This document shows, piece after piece, positions 36,051 through 49,140 of a stretch of DNA of 64,000 nt. Below the pieces are notes generated by a model. It did not search any database. It saw only the letters and a program-made list of their open reading frames with translations, and was not told where the DNA came from. A program made the translations under genes and the position numbers. This DNA comes from Parasponia andersonii (taxonomy: Eukaryota; Streptophyta; Magnoliopsida; Rosales; Cannabaceae). The DNA lies in NCBI GenBank assembly GCA_002914805.1, contig JXTB01000205.1, positions 515,752 through 579,751 on the forward strand, given 5' to 3'. Within the stretch, counting starts at the first letter, position 1. Every line of letters begins with the position of its first letter.

Positions 36051-36857
36051 TATTGGATCGGTTTTCACCAGCTGTCCACGTGTCTCTGAACTGCTGATAT
36101 TGTATCCTCCAACTGTCCACGTGTCCTTACTATCCCAAAGAGCTTTTGACTTCAGGCAAGATCGGAGAGGCGGGGGAGGCCACCTGCAAAGACTCTCCGA
36201 TGCTTAAGTCAGTTGGTTATCTTTGATTCAGGGTAGCAAAGATTTTATTTTTCTTTGTATGAGTATATCTTTTAAATATTTTTTTTTATGCATACATGCC
36301 TTCTTTTTGGGGACGCATGGCTCATTTATATAGTCCTGAAATTGTGAACCTCATGGTTCTCAGTCCCAGGACCGAGTACCTTTTTCATCAGGACTTACTC
36401 CAGAGATCACGGGCCGAGATTACCGTGATTCTCCCTGCATTATTATAGCCTAGTTTCCGCCGTCCCCTATGGCCTGAGTCTGTCAGGGGTGATATTTTGA
36501 TAAACCGCCGTTCTGTCAGGACGGTTTATCTCATACGCACACCTACTCAGGATCACATTAAATGCTCTGTTTGAGTCTGGAGCTGTGAGTTGCTTCCCAT
36601 TGAACTTTGGTGGAAGACCCTTTGGGCTCCCGACCCTCAGCTATCGAGGTAAGAATCAGACTGGGCCGAGTCCATCCAGGGTCTGGGATGGGCTCAGCCC
36701 TAGTCTCGGACAGCCCATGGGCCTATGTGGTACCACGTGCGACTTGCGTGGCCTTTAATTAGTCACTGTGGACATGTGTCGGACGGTGTGCCCCGTTTAT
36801 GACCTGATCTACCACTTAATCGTCCACGTGGTGTGTGATTTAGAAACGAGTCCCACA
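36051..36857 (-). mobile_element. 5' LTR of element 2
   Basis: On the minus strand it runs from TGTGGGACTCG at 36857 to its inner end at 36051, 807 bp. It aligns with the other LTRs of the family. The base pair after it belongs to a LINE fragment, and the next five bases are ATATT. Confidence 0.9.
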
Positions 36858-38480
36858 ATATTCATTATTGGAATGGAAGCTTTATCTAGGTACATCAATA
36901 CTAAGGTCGACTTAGGGCTTATACATGACATTAAGCTCTCCAAGTCTTGCCGTGCTTTACATCATATTTTCTTTGCAGATGATTTGTTCCTTTTGGGCTG
37001 AGCTACTATTGATGAAACTAGTGGCTTTCGAGATTGCCTTAATAGTTTTTGCTCCTGGTCTGGCCAGTCTATCAGCCTAGAGAAATCATCTATCCATTTT
37101 AGTAAGAATCTAAGTACGGAGGAGAAACATAACATATCAAGCTTCTTAGGCATTAGACAAGCTCCTAAATCCTCTAAGTATACGGGTCTACCATTGTTTG
37201 GGTCACGGAAAAATACAACAGACTACCATTTCATCTTAGATTGTTTGGAATCAAAAATTACATGTTGGAAAGGGAAGCTACTGTTAAAGGCAAGGCGACT
37301 GACGTTGATAAAATCTGTAGGGGCAATCCATAGCATCATATGTAATGCACACGATTGCTCTTCCAAAATCTGTCTGCCAAAGGGTGGACCAAATGCTATG
37401 ATATTTCTAGTGGGGCAAAAATAGTCGTGGCAATCCAAAACTTTGTTTAAGAGCCTGGAGTTCCATATGCTATCCGAAATCTATAAGTGGTGTGAGTTTA
37501 AGGCGAACTTTGGATACGAATCAAGCCTTAATAGAGAAGTGGGGTTGGGGCCTTTTAACTAACCAAGATTCTCTGTGTTTGTAGGTTCTAAAAGCTAAAT
37601 ACTTGGGACATAACTCTTTTCTTAATGTGATAGCTTCTCCTGGTGATTCATGGTCCTGGAAGAATATATGAAAATCGAGAGACCTTATTCAAAAAGGAGC
37701 TTGTCGACTTATTAGGGATGGGAAGAGCACACAAATCCAAGAGGGTTTTCCATCTCAAGGATTCTTCCTAGTGGCTGACTTTATTCTAGCTGTCAGTTCG
37801 TGGGATTATTCAAAAATTATGGCAACATTTCACCCTCAAGATGCCACAGCTATCTCTCATTCCCCTACAAATGACTATTGGATTTGGGCCCCATCTGCTA
37901 ATGGAAGATTTTTCACAATGTCGGCCCATCTAACAGACCAAAAGTAGAGATTTTCCAATATCTCATACTTCTCAAATATATATTGGAACAAGCTTTGGCA
38001 CTCCAATACGCCACAAAATGCTTTGGTGGCAAATAATTCTAAATGTTCTTCCAACTAGAGAGAAATTAACGAAAATCTTTCCTATTGAGAGGATTTGATG
38101 TGTCTTCCTTGCAATAGGTTCCTTTACTGCGACGTAACTCAACGTATTTGATTCTCCTCCGCTTGGAATCTCCGAACTTCACCAGACTATACTTCAACAA
38201 TGGCATATTGGTTTAGATTTATTTGGGACCTAAATAGCTTCCCTTGCTCTAAAGTGCTTGTTTTTTCGTCTGTTACCTAGAAAGCTATCTGGAAAACTCG
38301 AAATGAAGCAGTCCATAACAACTCCTCTCCGAGCCTACACAGATTGATCCTCAACATTGCATCTAGTACGTCAAATTTCAAGCAACCGTTTACAAAAATT
38401 CATACTCACTTTGGGAGTCACACCTGGCACCATCCTCCACAAGATTGGTGCAAGATTAACTTTTGATGCACACTTCTAGT
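36858..38480 (+). mobile_element. LINE (L1-type) ORF2 fragment, truncated at the LTR boundary
   Basis: The plus strand opens in frame from 36861 with FIIGMEALSRYI and the catalytic FFADD box (36969-36983), which is the C-terminal half of a non-LTR reverse transcriptase. A TGA follows at 36999-37001. Further RT sequence lies at 37005-37430 (YTGLPLFGSRK, WKGKLLLKARRLTLIKSV), then a zinc-finger reverse-transcriptase-like region (LNVLPTREKLTKIFP near 38040), and the sequence ends with a DWCKINF stretch at about 38460, the usual start of the RNase H domain. Multiple stops and shifts make it dead. The upstream RT half is absent: 23315 leftwards does not look like LINE. Confidence 0.85.
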
Positions 38481-40090
38481 TCGTCTAATAATAGGGTATA
38501 TAAATTTTGTTTTTTTTTTTATTTATTTATTTAGTTTTTTAACCTTTGATTTGCACTATGATTTTTTTATTTTTTATTTTTTCCAATCAAACAGTTTATT
38601 ATAAATCATTGAATGTAGCCTCCGGTTCGTTTTGAATTTTTATCAAAACTAAATAGGCTTCGAGTAAGAGGACTGAGGAAAAGTTCTGATTTAAATCCTT
38701 GGACTAGACGCTAAAACATTTTATCAAGCATAACATCAAAAAAAAAAAAAAAATACTGTCATTTTTTTGTAATTTTAATATTGTGTTTTAATTTGTGCAA
38801 TATTAAATATCTATACTTAAAATTTCTACAAATTTTTATTTTATGTATACAAATTTAGTGATTAGTGATTTATGTTAAATATTTTTAATAAATTTTAACT
38901 ATTTGTTGGAAAAAATAAAATATCCTAATTCGGATTATATGTTTAGTGCCTAATTTATTTAGACATGAATATTAGATATTTGTGATGGAAAAGTATAATT
39001 TTACATAAGTTAAAAACATGTTAAAATATACAAAAAAATTATATTTTAAGGTATATTTTTACCGTTCATTTTTATCGATTCAATTAATTAGTGTGTATTC
39101 AAGAATAACATCAATGAAAATATTTATCAAAACAAGGTGTAGCACATTTTTTTTCTTTTGGGTTCTGAAAAGAAAAACAACGTGTACCACTGGACAAACT
39201 ATAATTAATTCTTTATTAAAAAAAAAGGTAATTGTGACATCTGACAGAAAAATAGACTCATAATTTTATTAAGTCAGTATCGTACGTATTCATGCTCTAA
39301 ATTACAATGCTTCACTCTAGAAAAAAACGAAGTATAAGCTTCAACTTTATTTGTTGAAAATAATATACATGTACCATTCAGTTTCACCAACATAAGCTTA
39401 ATGGATAACAATTGATATTTCACAGAGAATTTTCTTTTCATATAGGTGCCAAGTACGTCTAAGTGATAGTACGTAATATAACACTTAACCTTAGATTGAT
39501 GGATTCAATAGATGAAAAGAAAAAATATGTATATACACGCACATATAAATTAATGTTGTTTTCTTTTCTGGCGGACGAGAGAACAAGAAATATCATATAA
39601 CAATAGGCTTGATAATAATTAAAAAAAAAAAAAAGTTTATTACTTCCAAAAATTGGAATTATGACATTTACGTTTTAAGGGTTCATTATTCTCACGTGAA
39701 CCCCTCCCTCATAGGCCATTAAATACTATATCAGTAGACTTTTGACATTTCAAAATAGATTTCTATTTTTATTTATTATTTCTCAGCGAATTCTTTTTGT
39801 CCTCTGCCTAAATTAGAACGACTCGGGCAGCGTGATTTCAAAGCCAAAGTGGCTTACGAATCGTGTTTTGCAAAACACGTTTTTGCATTTTAAACGGACC
39901 CGATTCGACCCCATCCGATCCAATTGAGAGCACCAATCACACGGTGCTCGCGGAAGCAGCGGATCATAACCCACAAAACGGGAAATGTTGATATGTAAGC
40001 AGCATAAAAGAACATGATCCAATGCGGCGAGCCCCATCATACGCGGCACGATACCCGGCTAGGAGCAAAGAGGAAGCCAACCAAACACTC
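38481..40090. other. AT-rich intergenic DNA upstream of the SCAR gene
   Basis: No gene recognised. Poly-A/T runs occur near 38735 and 39620. The GC-richer stretch 39820-40080 is probably upstream regulatory DNA of the SCAR gene; a minus-strand frame there (39813-40049) has no recognisable family. Confidence 0.55.
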
Positions 40091-40404
40091 CCTTATATAG
40101 TTTTGGCATATAGTTTTACTCTCTCACTCGAAAAATTCTGATTGAAAAATAATAATAAATAAATTAAAAAATAGTTTCTCACAGCCACAGTCCGTCACGT
40201 CTGTTATATCTGTGGCCACCACCACCGTTAATATCCATTTATTTCGTCTCTTTTTTCCCAAATTCCAAAGGCACTTTCTCTCTCCTCCTTCTGAGCTGCT
40301 TCCATGGCGGAAATGTGAAATCGGAGAAGCTTGAGCTGAGCTGACGGAGACTGTGCTTCGTTTTCTTCCATTTCTGAGCTGAGTTAGGGTTTCGGAGTTT
40401 GACT
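40090..40404 (+). promoter_or_regulatory. Likely core promoter and 5' UTR of the SCAR gene
   Basis: A TATA-like CTTATATAG at about 40091 is followed by a pyrimidine-rich CTCTCTCACTC (40121). A UTR of about 200-270 bases then leads to the ATG at 40405. Upstream ATGs exist (for example ATGG at 40303) but the family-conserved start is the one at 40405. Confidence 0.4.
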
Positions 40405-43400
40405 ATGCCGTTGACGAGGTACCGGGTGAGGAGCGAGTACGGATTGGCGGATCCTGAGCTGTACAGAGCTGCCGATAAGGATGATCCTGAAGCTCTCTTG
40501 GAAGGTGTGGCCATGGCTGGCCTCGTCGGGGTCTTGCGCCAGCTCGGCGACCTGGCGGAGTGAGTAGTGGCTTCTTGTTCTATATTGAATCTCGGTTTTT
40601 CGGTTTTGTTACTGTGGTTTGGGACTGTTGATTTTGTTAATTCGGAAAATGATGAGCGTCTAGGGTTTGAATTTGGAAGCGGTGGAGTGTGAATATCAAC
40701 TAATGTGGTTGAAATTTAGTGTTGAATTGGGAATTTGAGGTTTAGATTTAGAGTTTGTCACCAGATTGATCGTATGAGCGTTTTCTTTTCCGTTCCTGTT
40801 CTTGGTTTTGGTACCAATCATATGTGGTGATTGAAATGCTGAACCGGCGGGTTTAAATTACGCGCTTAATCGGGAGTTTTGTTTTGGATTTGAATCTAAA
40901 ATTCATTGAGCTTTTTCGATTTTTATGGCTGAACTGACCTTGCTGAACGAGCTTCGTGGGCTCTTTTATTCCTTACTAATCCTACTTTTTCCCTCCTGCT
41001 TTGATTGATTTGAGTTCCAAGTTCGAAGTGGTTGTGAATTTCAAATGGAATATGATTCTGATGCTTGGAATGTGAGGATAAGATTTATGGTTATATTTCG
41101 TCCCAAACGTAAATTTTCGTATATAATTCTCGTTTTTTATTTATTTCTTCTTTATTTTTCTTTTAGCCTTTTTGGATATCAATTATGATTTTCATTTCTA
41201 AAGTATTTGCCTTGCTCTTTCTTGCTATACTTCTTGAAACGATCTTTCTTACCATTCACAAGAAATTTGGTAGCATTTTCTTGTTCATTACCATTGGGAT
41301 TTTTCTGTAAGAGTGAAATTACAGTGCCTCTCTTTACCATTTACACTAATTCTTTTTCAGGAGAATTAATTTGTTAATTAACATTGTGCTCCCTTATAAG
41401 TGCTGATGGTTTGAAGTCTGTCATTTGCCAAATAAATATGCCATATGGCTGGAATCTTGAGCCAGCTTGTACTGAATTTTAGTCGTGTTTTAATAAGATA
41501 ATTAGCTGACATTTCCAAAATCAGAATTTAAAAAATATATATTTATCAGTTATCACTTATGGTTTTGTTAGGTTTGCTGCTGAAATATTCCATAACTTGC
41601 ATGAAGAAGTAATGGCAACTGCTGCAAGAGGTCATGGTCTAATGGTTCGTGTCCAACAATTGGAAGCAGAATTTCCTCCGATTGAGAAGGCACTGTTGTC
41701 CCAAACTAATCATTCATCATTTTTCTGCAATGCAGGTTAGAATACATGGTTCATATTTTGATAGTTATATTGCTGATGTACTAGTGATACAAAGAGATGC
41801 AATCCTATTAATTTCCTTTTCTGTTTCTGTTTTCGCCAATTGGGCTGGATGCTAACTGTTAGGCTTAGAAAAGCTGCCTGGAGAGCCTTTGCTGTTAGAT
41901 TTTTTTGTTTTCTTTTTTTTTTGGGGATTCTGTCTTGTATCTGTTACAGTGTCTATAAAAAATCATAGAGGGACAGATTGTTGTAATGACATTGGTAGGG
42001 AAGAATCATATATCCATGTTTGATTATATTCACTGAAATTCCAATATGGTAGTGTTGAGTTTATTTGGTTTGCTATTGTTGTTCTTGCTATTGTCTTGTT
42101 GCTGTTGTATTTATTTTAAATACGTATGTGTGGATGATGGCACTTTGCAGTGACCATTAGTAAGGAGTTGTCGGAGCATAGGAGGTTAGTTTGTTTGTGG
42201 AGTCTGAGTTTGCTGGGCCTGGAATTCCTTCTCTTTAATACAATGCATCCATATTCAAATGGCGTTTCCAGACATAGTTCAAATGATTGTTGAGATAGAA
42301 TCATAGAAGCCCACTATGATTTATTTACATCTAAGTAATTATTTTTTTTATATCTAAGTAATTATTATTCTAAGTGGATGCTGAACGGTTGGTCTTAACA
42401 GGACAACATCTGTGTGATTGTTCTCGTGAGTTTTGTGGGTTACAGAAGTTGATAACTTGTTTAAATTGTGATTCCTCATTTAAACATCTTTCCTTTTAGA
42501 CCTTTACATCTGCATATAGATGTTATGCACATATATTTAAAAAGGACTGGAAAATGTAATGTGGATCAGAGAACTCAGTTTGTTTATGATTTTAGGCTCT
42601 TAAAAGCTATGGAATTCGACACTGTGTCTTTATAGTTTGTGAATAATTCTCTTTCGTAGAAGTATTTATTGAAATTTGATTTGTTATTTATAGAAGGTTA
42701 TATGTAATTACATACAATTATTGGATTTTAGGTTTAAAGGCATTACCATAATTATTTGACTGTAGGTGTTGATTGGCATCCTAATTTGCGCCCTGAACAA
42801 AATCTGGTTGCCCGTGGAGATTTGCCTCGCTTTGTAATGGACTCTTATGAAGAGTCCCGGGGTCCACCGCGGTTATTCCTTTTGGACAAGTATGTGCCCC
42901 CCCCTCTTTTTATTTAGTGTCTCCACTTTAGTCATTGCAAAAATTGGAACTTAACAGATTCGATTTACAACTTGGAAGTTTTAGAAAATCTTCTGGCTTT
43001 TAACAGGTTTGATGTTGCGGGAGCTGGTGCATGTCTGAAGCGTTATACTGATCCATCATTCTTCAAAGTGGAGGCAGCAGCAGCTGGAATAGCAAAAGGA
43101 GAATTTCAGCGAGAAAAGAAGAACCGTAGAGTGAAGGTACTCTAATAAAATGATTGTTACTGCAATTAATAAGCACAAAGTTCTGTGGCAATGGTTGCAA
43201 TTAAAGATCTTCTTATAGAAAAAAATTGTAGTACAAGCCTAAGTTGGAATCTGAGTAGCTCCAAAGCTTAAGTTGGAATCTAAAATGACAGGAATACATG
43301 ATACAAGTGCTTAGACAGGCATACTTGCATATTACATAAATACACGTGTTTGATCATTATTACATAATTATACATGCTAGATCATGTCTATATAGACGTG

Positions 43401-46400
43401 TACACGCACATGCAATTATGAGTACTTAGGCCGATTAATGTGTTTTCTTTGTGTGTATTTAAACTATTTACATGTGCTAAGATGCATATTTATGTAGCCA
43501 CATTCACGCACCCGCATACATGCAATTACACATTAATATGGATGTGCATAAGTTCATAACTATAATGTACTGCAGATACGCCATTTTCCCCCTTATCAAT
43601 GCTGCGACTGCTACCTTATGGCCATAGTATTGGAAATTAACTTATCTTGTACTGATGTCAACTTACTGCTTTACTGTACAAATTTGCGTAGTAAGCTGAT
43701 ATTCCTCCCTCCCCCCCCCTCTCTCCCCCGCCCTCTCTTTTTAGCAGAAGAAAGGATCGCGCTGGAGGAATGGAGAAACAACCCCAGAAGTAGCACCAGC
43801 TTCACATACAAAGTGAGGGCTCTTTATTCATATTGGTTCATTATATGAATTACCTCATAGGGTGGTGAGTATGAATTTGTAAATATAAATTGGTAACTCA
43901 TTGTTTTCATGTAGTGCAGATTGCACCAGTTATTCCTGGAGGAGCGTGTTGAGAATGGTCTTAGTGACCCTGCACGTCTGGTGAAATTGAAAAAAAGACA
44001 GTTAAATGGATCTGCAATTGACTCCAAAACAGGGAAAAGTTATATGGAGAAGTTTGTAGAAACTCCACCAGAGCGTGAATTGGCTTGCGAAACTTCTGTT
44101 ACTCCAGCACTCTTACCATCATATGCTAGTGAATCAGGGATTAGAATACTTGAAATCAGTACAGTGAGTCCTGCAGAATGTTCACCAAGAAATGCAAGTG
44201 ATTGTTCATCACAATCAATTAATGGTTTTGACGAGGAGGTGGTTGGTAGAGAAATTATCGAGGTGTCTGATACAACCTGTAATGATGAGACTGTTAAAAT
44301 ATCTTCCCCCCTCCATGAAGTGCAAGTTGAGAAGCAATGGGCAATCAGTGGAGAAGGGAAAACTAAAGGGGGTATCAATGGGTATGAGTCTGATGATATG
44401 ACCAGCGAGGTAGACAATTACGTGGATGCTCTAGCTTGCATGGAGTCAGAAATGGAAACAGACAATGAATATAGACCTAATAGTAATCTGCGGTTCTTAA
44501 AGGCTGAAACACATGCAGCAGATTATGTTGCAAATGAAGAACATCATGAGTGCCGAGCTCTGCTTTCAGATACTCAATCAGTTGGAAACTTCTCTACATC
44601 AGATGATGGAAATAATTCATTCAAGAAAAACAGATTGAGTTTTTCTTACTCTGATACTCCAAGCAGTGTGGTTGAGAATACACCCTCAGATTGTGATGGA
44701 GCTGCTAAAGTTTTCCCTTCTGAAATTTGTGGAGCTGAGATTGTATATGAGGCATCCAATGAGCTCCCTGTAACTGCACAGTCTCTGGGAGCCAAAGATG
44801 ATGAGTTTGTGGCATCCCATGACGTATGCATCGAGAAAGAAAGCATCCCTGATCATGGAGATGCATCTAGTGGTGCTTTGCTTAATGATTTGTATCTTAC
44901 ATCACTACAAACAGGCCCTGGAGCAAGCTTATTGACAACAGATTCAGCGGAGGGACCTCTGGTAGGTGGAACACCCGCTGAAGATATCATGCTTGATTCT
45001 AAGGTACCAGACAATGTCGAAAATGGGAAAAATACGATCGACTCTATTGCTATTGGTTCTCGAGTTTCCTCCCAAGGTAATGATGATATCACAAAGACTT
45101 CTGAAATTTATCTTGTGAATGAAGTGGAAGATGAAGATCCAAGTGTCGATTATGATATTGTGCTGCATTTGCCAAATGATTCAGAGCTAGCTTCTGGGAA
45201 GGAAAGCAGAGAAAGTTCTGTAAATGAAGAATTTCAAACACTAGATGAAGGCGAAGATTCAAATAGAAGTCTAGTCATTGGTGAAATTGATTCACCATTT
45301 AATTCAATCACAGAAAAGCAGCTCTCCTCCTCATCATTACCAGTCTTAGACACTCAATCGACTAATTCCCTACTGCCTAACAATTTTACAGCGTCGAGTG
45401 ATCATTCAGATGTGTTAGTGCCTCACGATATGGTTTCGAAAGTGGATGGTTCTTTTACAACAACCGAAGTCAACTCAGAAGATTTATCTCCCACATTGGA
45501 TATTGCAAAGAGCCATGTCTCAGAGGAGATAACTTCCAGAGTGGATTCTCCAGAGATTCCTGGCTTAAAGGAGCCAGGGTCTGCAGATTTAAGTGAAAAT
45601 TTGTCTCATCTTGAGCATGTTTCAGCAGAAGCAGGTGTTCCAGATCCTGAGGAGATAGGTCTGTCTAGAAGCTGTGGGGATGCAATTGGAGGCGATGTTG
45701 TTTCTCTGCAACATCCATCTAGCTATCTAAGCGGTACAGATAATTGTGATCTTACAGAAGTGGATAGTGTGGTAGATGAAACAGTTGCATTAGAAGATGT
45801 AACAGTCCATTCCGCTGACTCTCCAGAGACTCCTGGCTTAAAGGAGCCAGAGTCTGCAGATTTAAGTGAAAATTTGTCTCATCTTGATCATGTTTCAGCA
45901 GAAGCAGGTGTTCCAGATCCTGAGGAGATAGATCTGTCTAGAAGCTGTGGGGATGCAATTGGAGGCGATGTTGTTTCTCTGCAACATTCATCTAGCTATC
46001 TAAGCAGTACAGATAATTGTGATCTTACAGAAGTGGATAGTGTGGTAGATGAAACAGTTGCAGTAGGAGATGCAGCAGTCCATTCTGCTGATACTACCAA
46101 TATTGTTGATAACATTAGCAGTGGTATACGTTTGCCTCCTTACACAGAATGTTCTCCATCAAATCCAACAGATCTGCGAGAATCTCTTTTTGGATTTGTG
46201 GTTCCTCAACAGCAACAAGTGGCATTGGATGAGGTATTTTCTCCAGAATGTGCCACGGAATCAGGAACACATGAAGATTTGCATCGTGTGGAAGCTGCTC
46301 CCTCAGATTTGGGCTTGGACACAAATATACCTGTTTCTTATAATATTTTCGGTCCTAATATTGCTGTTGCTGCTGATGATAATGATTTATCTCCAGCTGA

Positions 46401-48558
46401 AAAGACCCAGTACAGTGCATCTGCCGTTGATATCTCTGCAGCATCAACATCTTCAGATCTGAGTGATCAGGAGTCAGAATTAAGACCTTCCTGTGATAAT
46501 TATCATGTAGAGAGTACAGAAGATACTGTGTCTTTACCTACCAGTTACCTTCCAGAGGCAGAAACTCCTTCAGAAAAGGCAGTGAAGTTGCAAGCTGAGC
46601 AGGTCAATACGAAAGATTTGCAAACGGATGAAGCAGGTCCGCATCCAGAAACTCCTTTAGAAAAATCACGGAAGTTGCAAGCTGATCAAGTTGGTACAGA
46701 CTCTGTGGTAACAGAGGAAGCTGGTTCTCATCCGGAAATTCCTTCAAAGAAATCACAGGTATTCTGTAATCAACTCGATGTGGAATGTCAGCAAGTAGAT
46801 AGAGCAAGTATAAACTCATCAAATCTTCCTTCTGAACAGATGGAATCCTTAAATCAGATGGGTGAGGAAACAAGTGAGCAGATCGAATCTCCAAAACACA
46901 TAAGTCAAGAAATTCGTGCAGATACTTCTTTACAGTCATGTCAGGAAGACCTTCCAAGCCAATCTTCGATCTCAGAATTCTCATCAAAATCAGCAGGCCC
47001 AGAAGTTGATGACATAAGGCAATCAGCAAGTCCATCAGAGTTTGCTCCTTCAAGCCTTGTCATGCTCCCAGAAACAAGTCAAGTTGATCTGGGAGAGATG
47101 CCACCATTGCCGCCCCTACCTCCTATGCAATGGAGGATGGGGAAATTTAGTCAGGGCTTGTTTCCGTCAATACAGCCATATAGTGCTGACGAGAAAGCTC
47201 AAGCTGATGTTCCAGCATCTCACAGTGGGATGCAGCAGCCTCAGCATCCATTTTTGCCTCCCACCATCGTAGACAATGAGAAATCACTGCATGTGGCTGT
47301 GCCTTTGACCAGTAATTTGGCACAGCCTCCTATTTATTCAATGCAGTTGCCAACGATTGTTAATGATGCTAATACTCAGTACTCTTACCTTGCTTTAGGG
47401 GGAACACAATCCCTGAACCCATTCTTAACGTTACCAGTAGTTTCTAGGGAGGGACAGGGGCATGGTAACCTTTCTTTAGAAAGAGAAACGGAGGAGTCAG
47501 ATTCAAGTTTCTTCTCACCAACACTGACCACTCAAAGTACGACTGGACAAAATCACGAGGTTTCACAAGTAGTGAGCCAGCCTATGAACCAAGTGACTCC
47601 GGAAACAGGTGTCGAAACCATGATACATGAGCAATCATTGGAATATTCAAAAGGAGAACTAGGAAATCCATTTGTGACATCTATGGTACCTCCAACCGTG
47701 GTGGATGAGCAGGTTCGGCTTGGTTTGCTGATGCCAGAGGGAGAAAAAGCATGGTCGTCAAATAATTCTTCTATGATGCCAGACTCTGAGGTTGAAAAGC
47801 CGAATGGAAATCCAGTGAACAAGCTTCCTCGTCCTCGGAACCCCCTCATAGATGCAGTTAATGCTCATGGGAAAAGCAAGGTAATGCAAATTGATAGTTT
47901 CATTGTATAGAAAATCCAAAGGTTTGATCCCTAGCATAAACATGATTTGTAACCTGTTGAATAATTTGCAGTTGAGAAAGGTAACTGAACGAGTTCGGCC
48001 TCAGATTGGACCAAAGGCTGATGAAAGAGATTCATTGCTAGAACAGATACGAACTAAGGTTAGGGTTGATGATTTCTCTTTGACTCGTTAGTTAGTGATT
48101 TTGATTTTTCAGAACATTAGTTTGTCTTTTTTTTTTCCTTGAGGTATTTTTTTTTTTTTTTTTTTTTTTTTTAGGGAATTGTTATATGACATATTTTTTG
48201 TTGCTCCAGTCCTTCAACTTGAAGCCTGCTACGGTGGCAAGACCTAGCATTCCTGGTCCTGCTCCGAAAACCAATTTGAAGGTTGCAGCCATCTTGGAGA
48301 AAGCAAATGCAATTCGCCAGGTTACCCTTCTCTCTCTCTCTACACACACACATATAAATATATATATATATATATATATTTATTGCCAATCCAATCCATC
48401 CAATGACTATAATGAAGCTCATGAAAAGACGTGCATTATTAATGTTCTTTCTCTCTCTTATTTTTTACAATAAAAAAAATGTGCATGCTAAATTTTCATT
48501 GGCCAAATTGATACTTATGCATAGGTAAAAAAAAAAATACATACTGGATTGGTGTCCA

Positions 48559-48590
<32 letters not shown>

Positions 48591-48709
48591 CTTATGCACA
48601 CATGTATATAAGCATATCCCAGTTTAGTATATAACCTTGATGAATTTCTGTATAGGCATTGGCTGGAAGTGATGACGAAGATGACGATGAGGACAATTGG
48701 AGTTCTTGA
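40405..48709 (+). CDS. SCAR2: SCAR/WAVE-family actin nucleation regulator, SCAR2-like (nine coding exons)
   Basis: Coding exons read from GT-AG sites: 40405-40559, 41572-41735, 42766-42889, 43007-43136, 43748-43812, 43920-47880, 47972-48058, 48210-48320 and 48656-48709. Phases agree throughout, giving 1616 aa. The N-terminal SCAR homology domain starts [20 protein letters not shown] and runs to about residue 190, the part that joins the WAVE complex. A basic patch ([16 protein letters not shown]) and [10 protein letters not shown] follow. The long middle is acidic and Ser-rich, with a 91-aa tandem duplication (residues 755-845 and 846-936) and a PPLPPLPP stretch near 1273. The C-terminus is a WH2 motif ([18 protein letters not shown]), a central region and the acidic tail [13 protein letters not shown], which bind actin and ARP2/3. 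Length and sequence fit the SCAR2/4 group; the subgroup is less certain than the family. A likely polyadenylation region lies near 49110-49140. Confidence 0.95.
45544..46089 (+). repeat. In-frame tandem duplication of 273 bp within SCAR exon 6
   Basis: Unit 1 (45544-45816) and unit 2 (45817-46089) are almost identical, for example [11 protein letters not shown] in both. The period of 273 bp is exactly 91 codons, so the frame is kept. The few differences (GLSRSCG versus [15 protein letters not shown] versus HSSSYLSS) suggest a recent event. Confidence 0.95.
48328..48380. repeat. Compound microsatellite in SCAR intron 8
   Basis: A run of CT dinucleotides, then CA, then TA repeats directly after the exon 8 donor site. 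A second (TA)n tract lies at about 48558-48592 in the same intron. Confidence 0.9.
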
Positions 48710-49140
48710 AAGAAACTAATTTTACTACAGTAGAGAAAGGTTACTGGTTTTGAGGACCATTCTTTCTCTTGGTGCAAGTAGGAATTCTATGCACTCTGGT
48801 CGACTCTTCTTTTCCTATACAATATTCATGTATAATATACCCATCACACCCTCTCCTAAAAACTCCATCTTCTGTATCTTGTACCTAGAATACGTGTTAT
48901 TTCCAAGAGACTCTACTTTGTCCCACGGAAATTTGTGTGGGAAAAAAGAGAAAAAAGAAAAAAAGAAGGCTTATACAAGAATGACTGCCAGAAGGCTCAG
49001 CGTACAAGCGTTGGACCAATTGAATATGGCGTATGATCACATCATTTGAAGATCTTGGTCAGTGTAAATTGTGTTCGAGTGTGTAAATTTTGACATGTAA
49101 AATGCTTTTGAATGAAATTTTGTAATATTGTATGTAGCGC

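Larger units (their letters stand above)
24876..36857 (-). mobile_element. Tat-like Ty3/gypsy LTR retrotransposon, element 2 (3' LTR nearly lost)
   Basis: Same family and orientation as element 1. Right to left: 5' LTR (36051-36857), primer-binding-like TTTGGCGCCGTCTGTGAG (minus strand, ending at 36050), gag, protease, RT, RNase H, second RNase H, integrase, tandem repeats B and A, an antisense extra gene, a polypurine-like stretch (minus strand of 24908-24928), and then only the first 32 bp of the 3' LTR (24876-24907). It is better preserved than element 1 but broken in roughly five to ten places. Visible divergence from its relatives suggests a moderately old insertion. Confidence 0.9.

Noticed and set aside
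23316-36857. A single intact LTR element with paired ends
   Set aside because: The outer LTRs face each other instead of being direct repeats, and the flanking sequences differ in kind.
39813-40049. Minus-strand frame of 78 codons upstream of SCAR
   Set aside because: No recognisable domain; lies in the likely promoter region and composition does not suggest coding.
46604-47053. Minus-strand frame inside SCAR exon 6
   Set aside because: Shadow of the long coding exon.
43921-47910. SCAR exon 6 as a stand-alone gene with its own start and stop
   Set aside because: It begins at a splice acceptor inside the conserved SCAR N-terminal region and ends at a donor at 47880, followed by exons encoding the WH2 and acidic parts.
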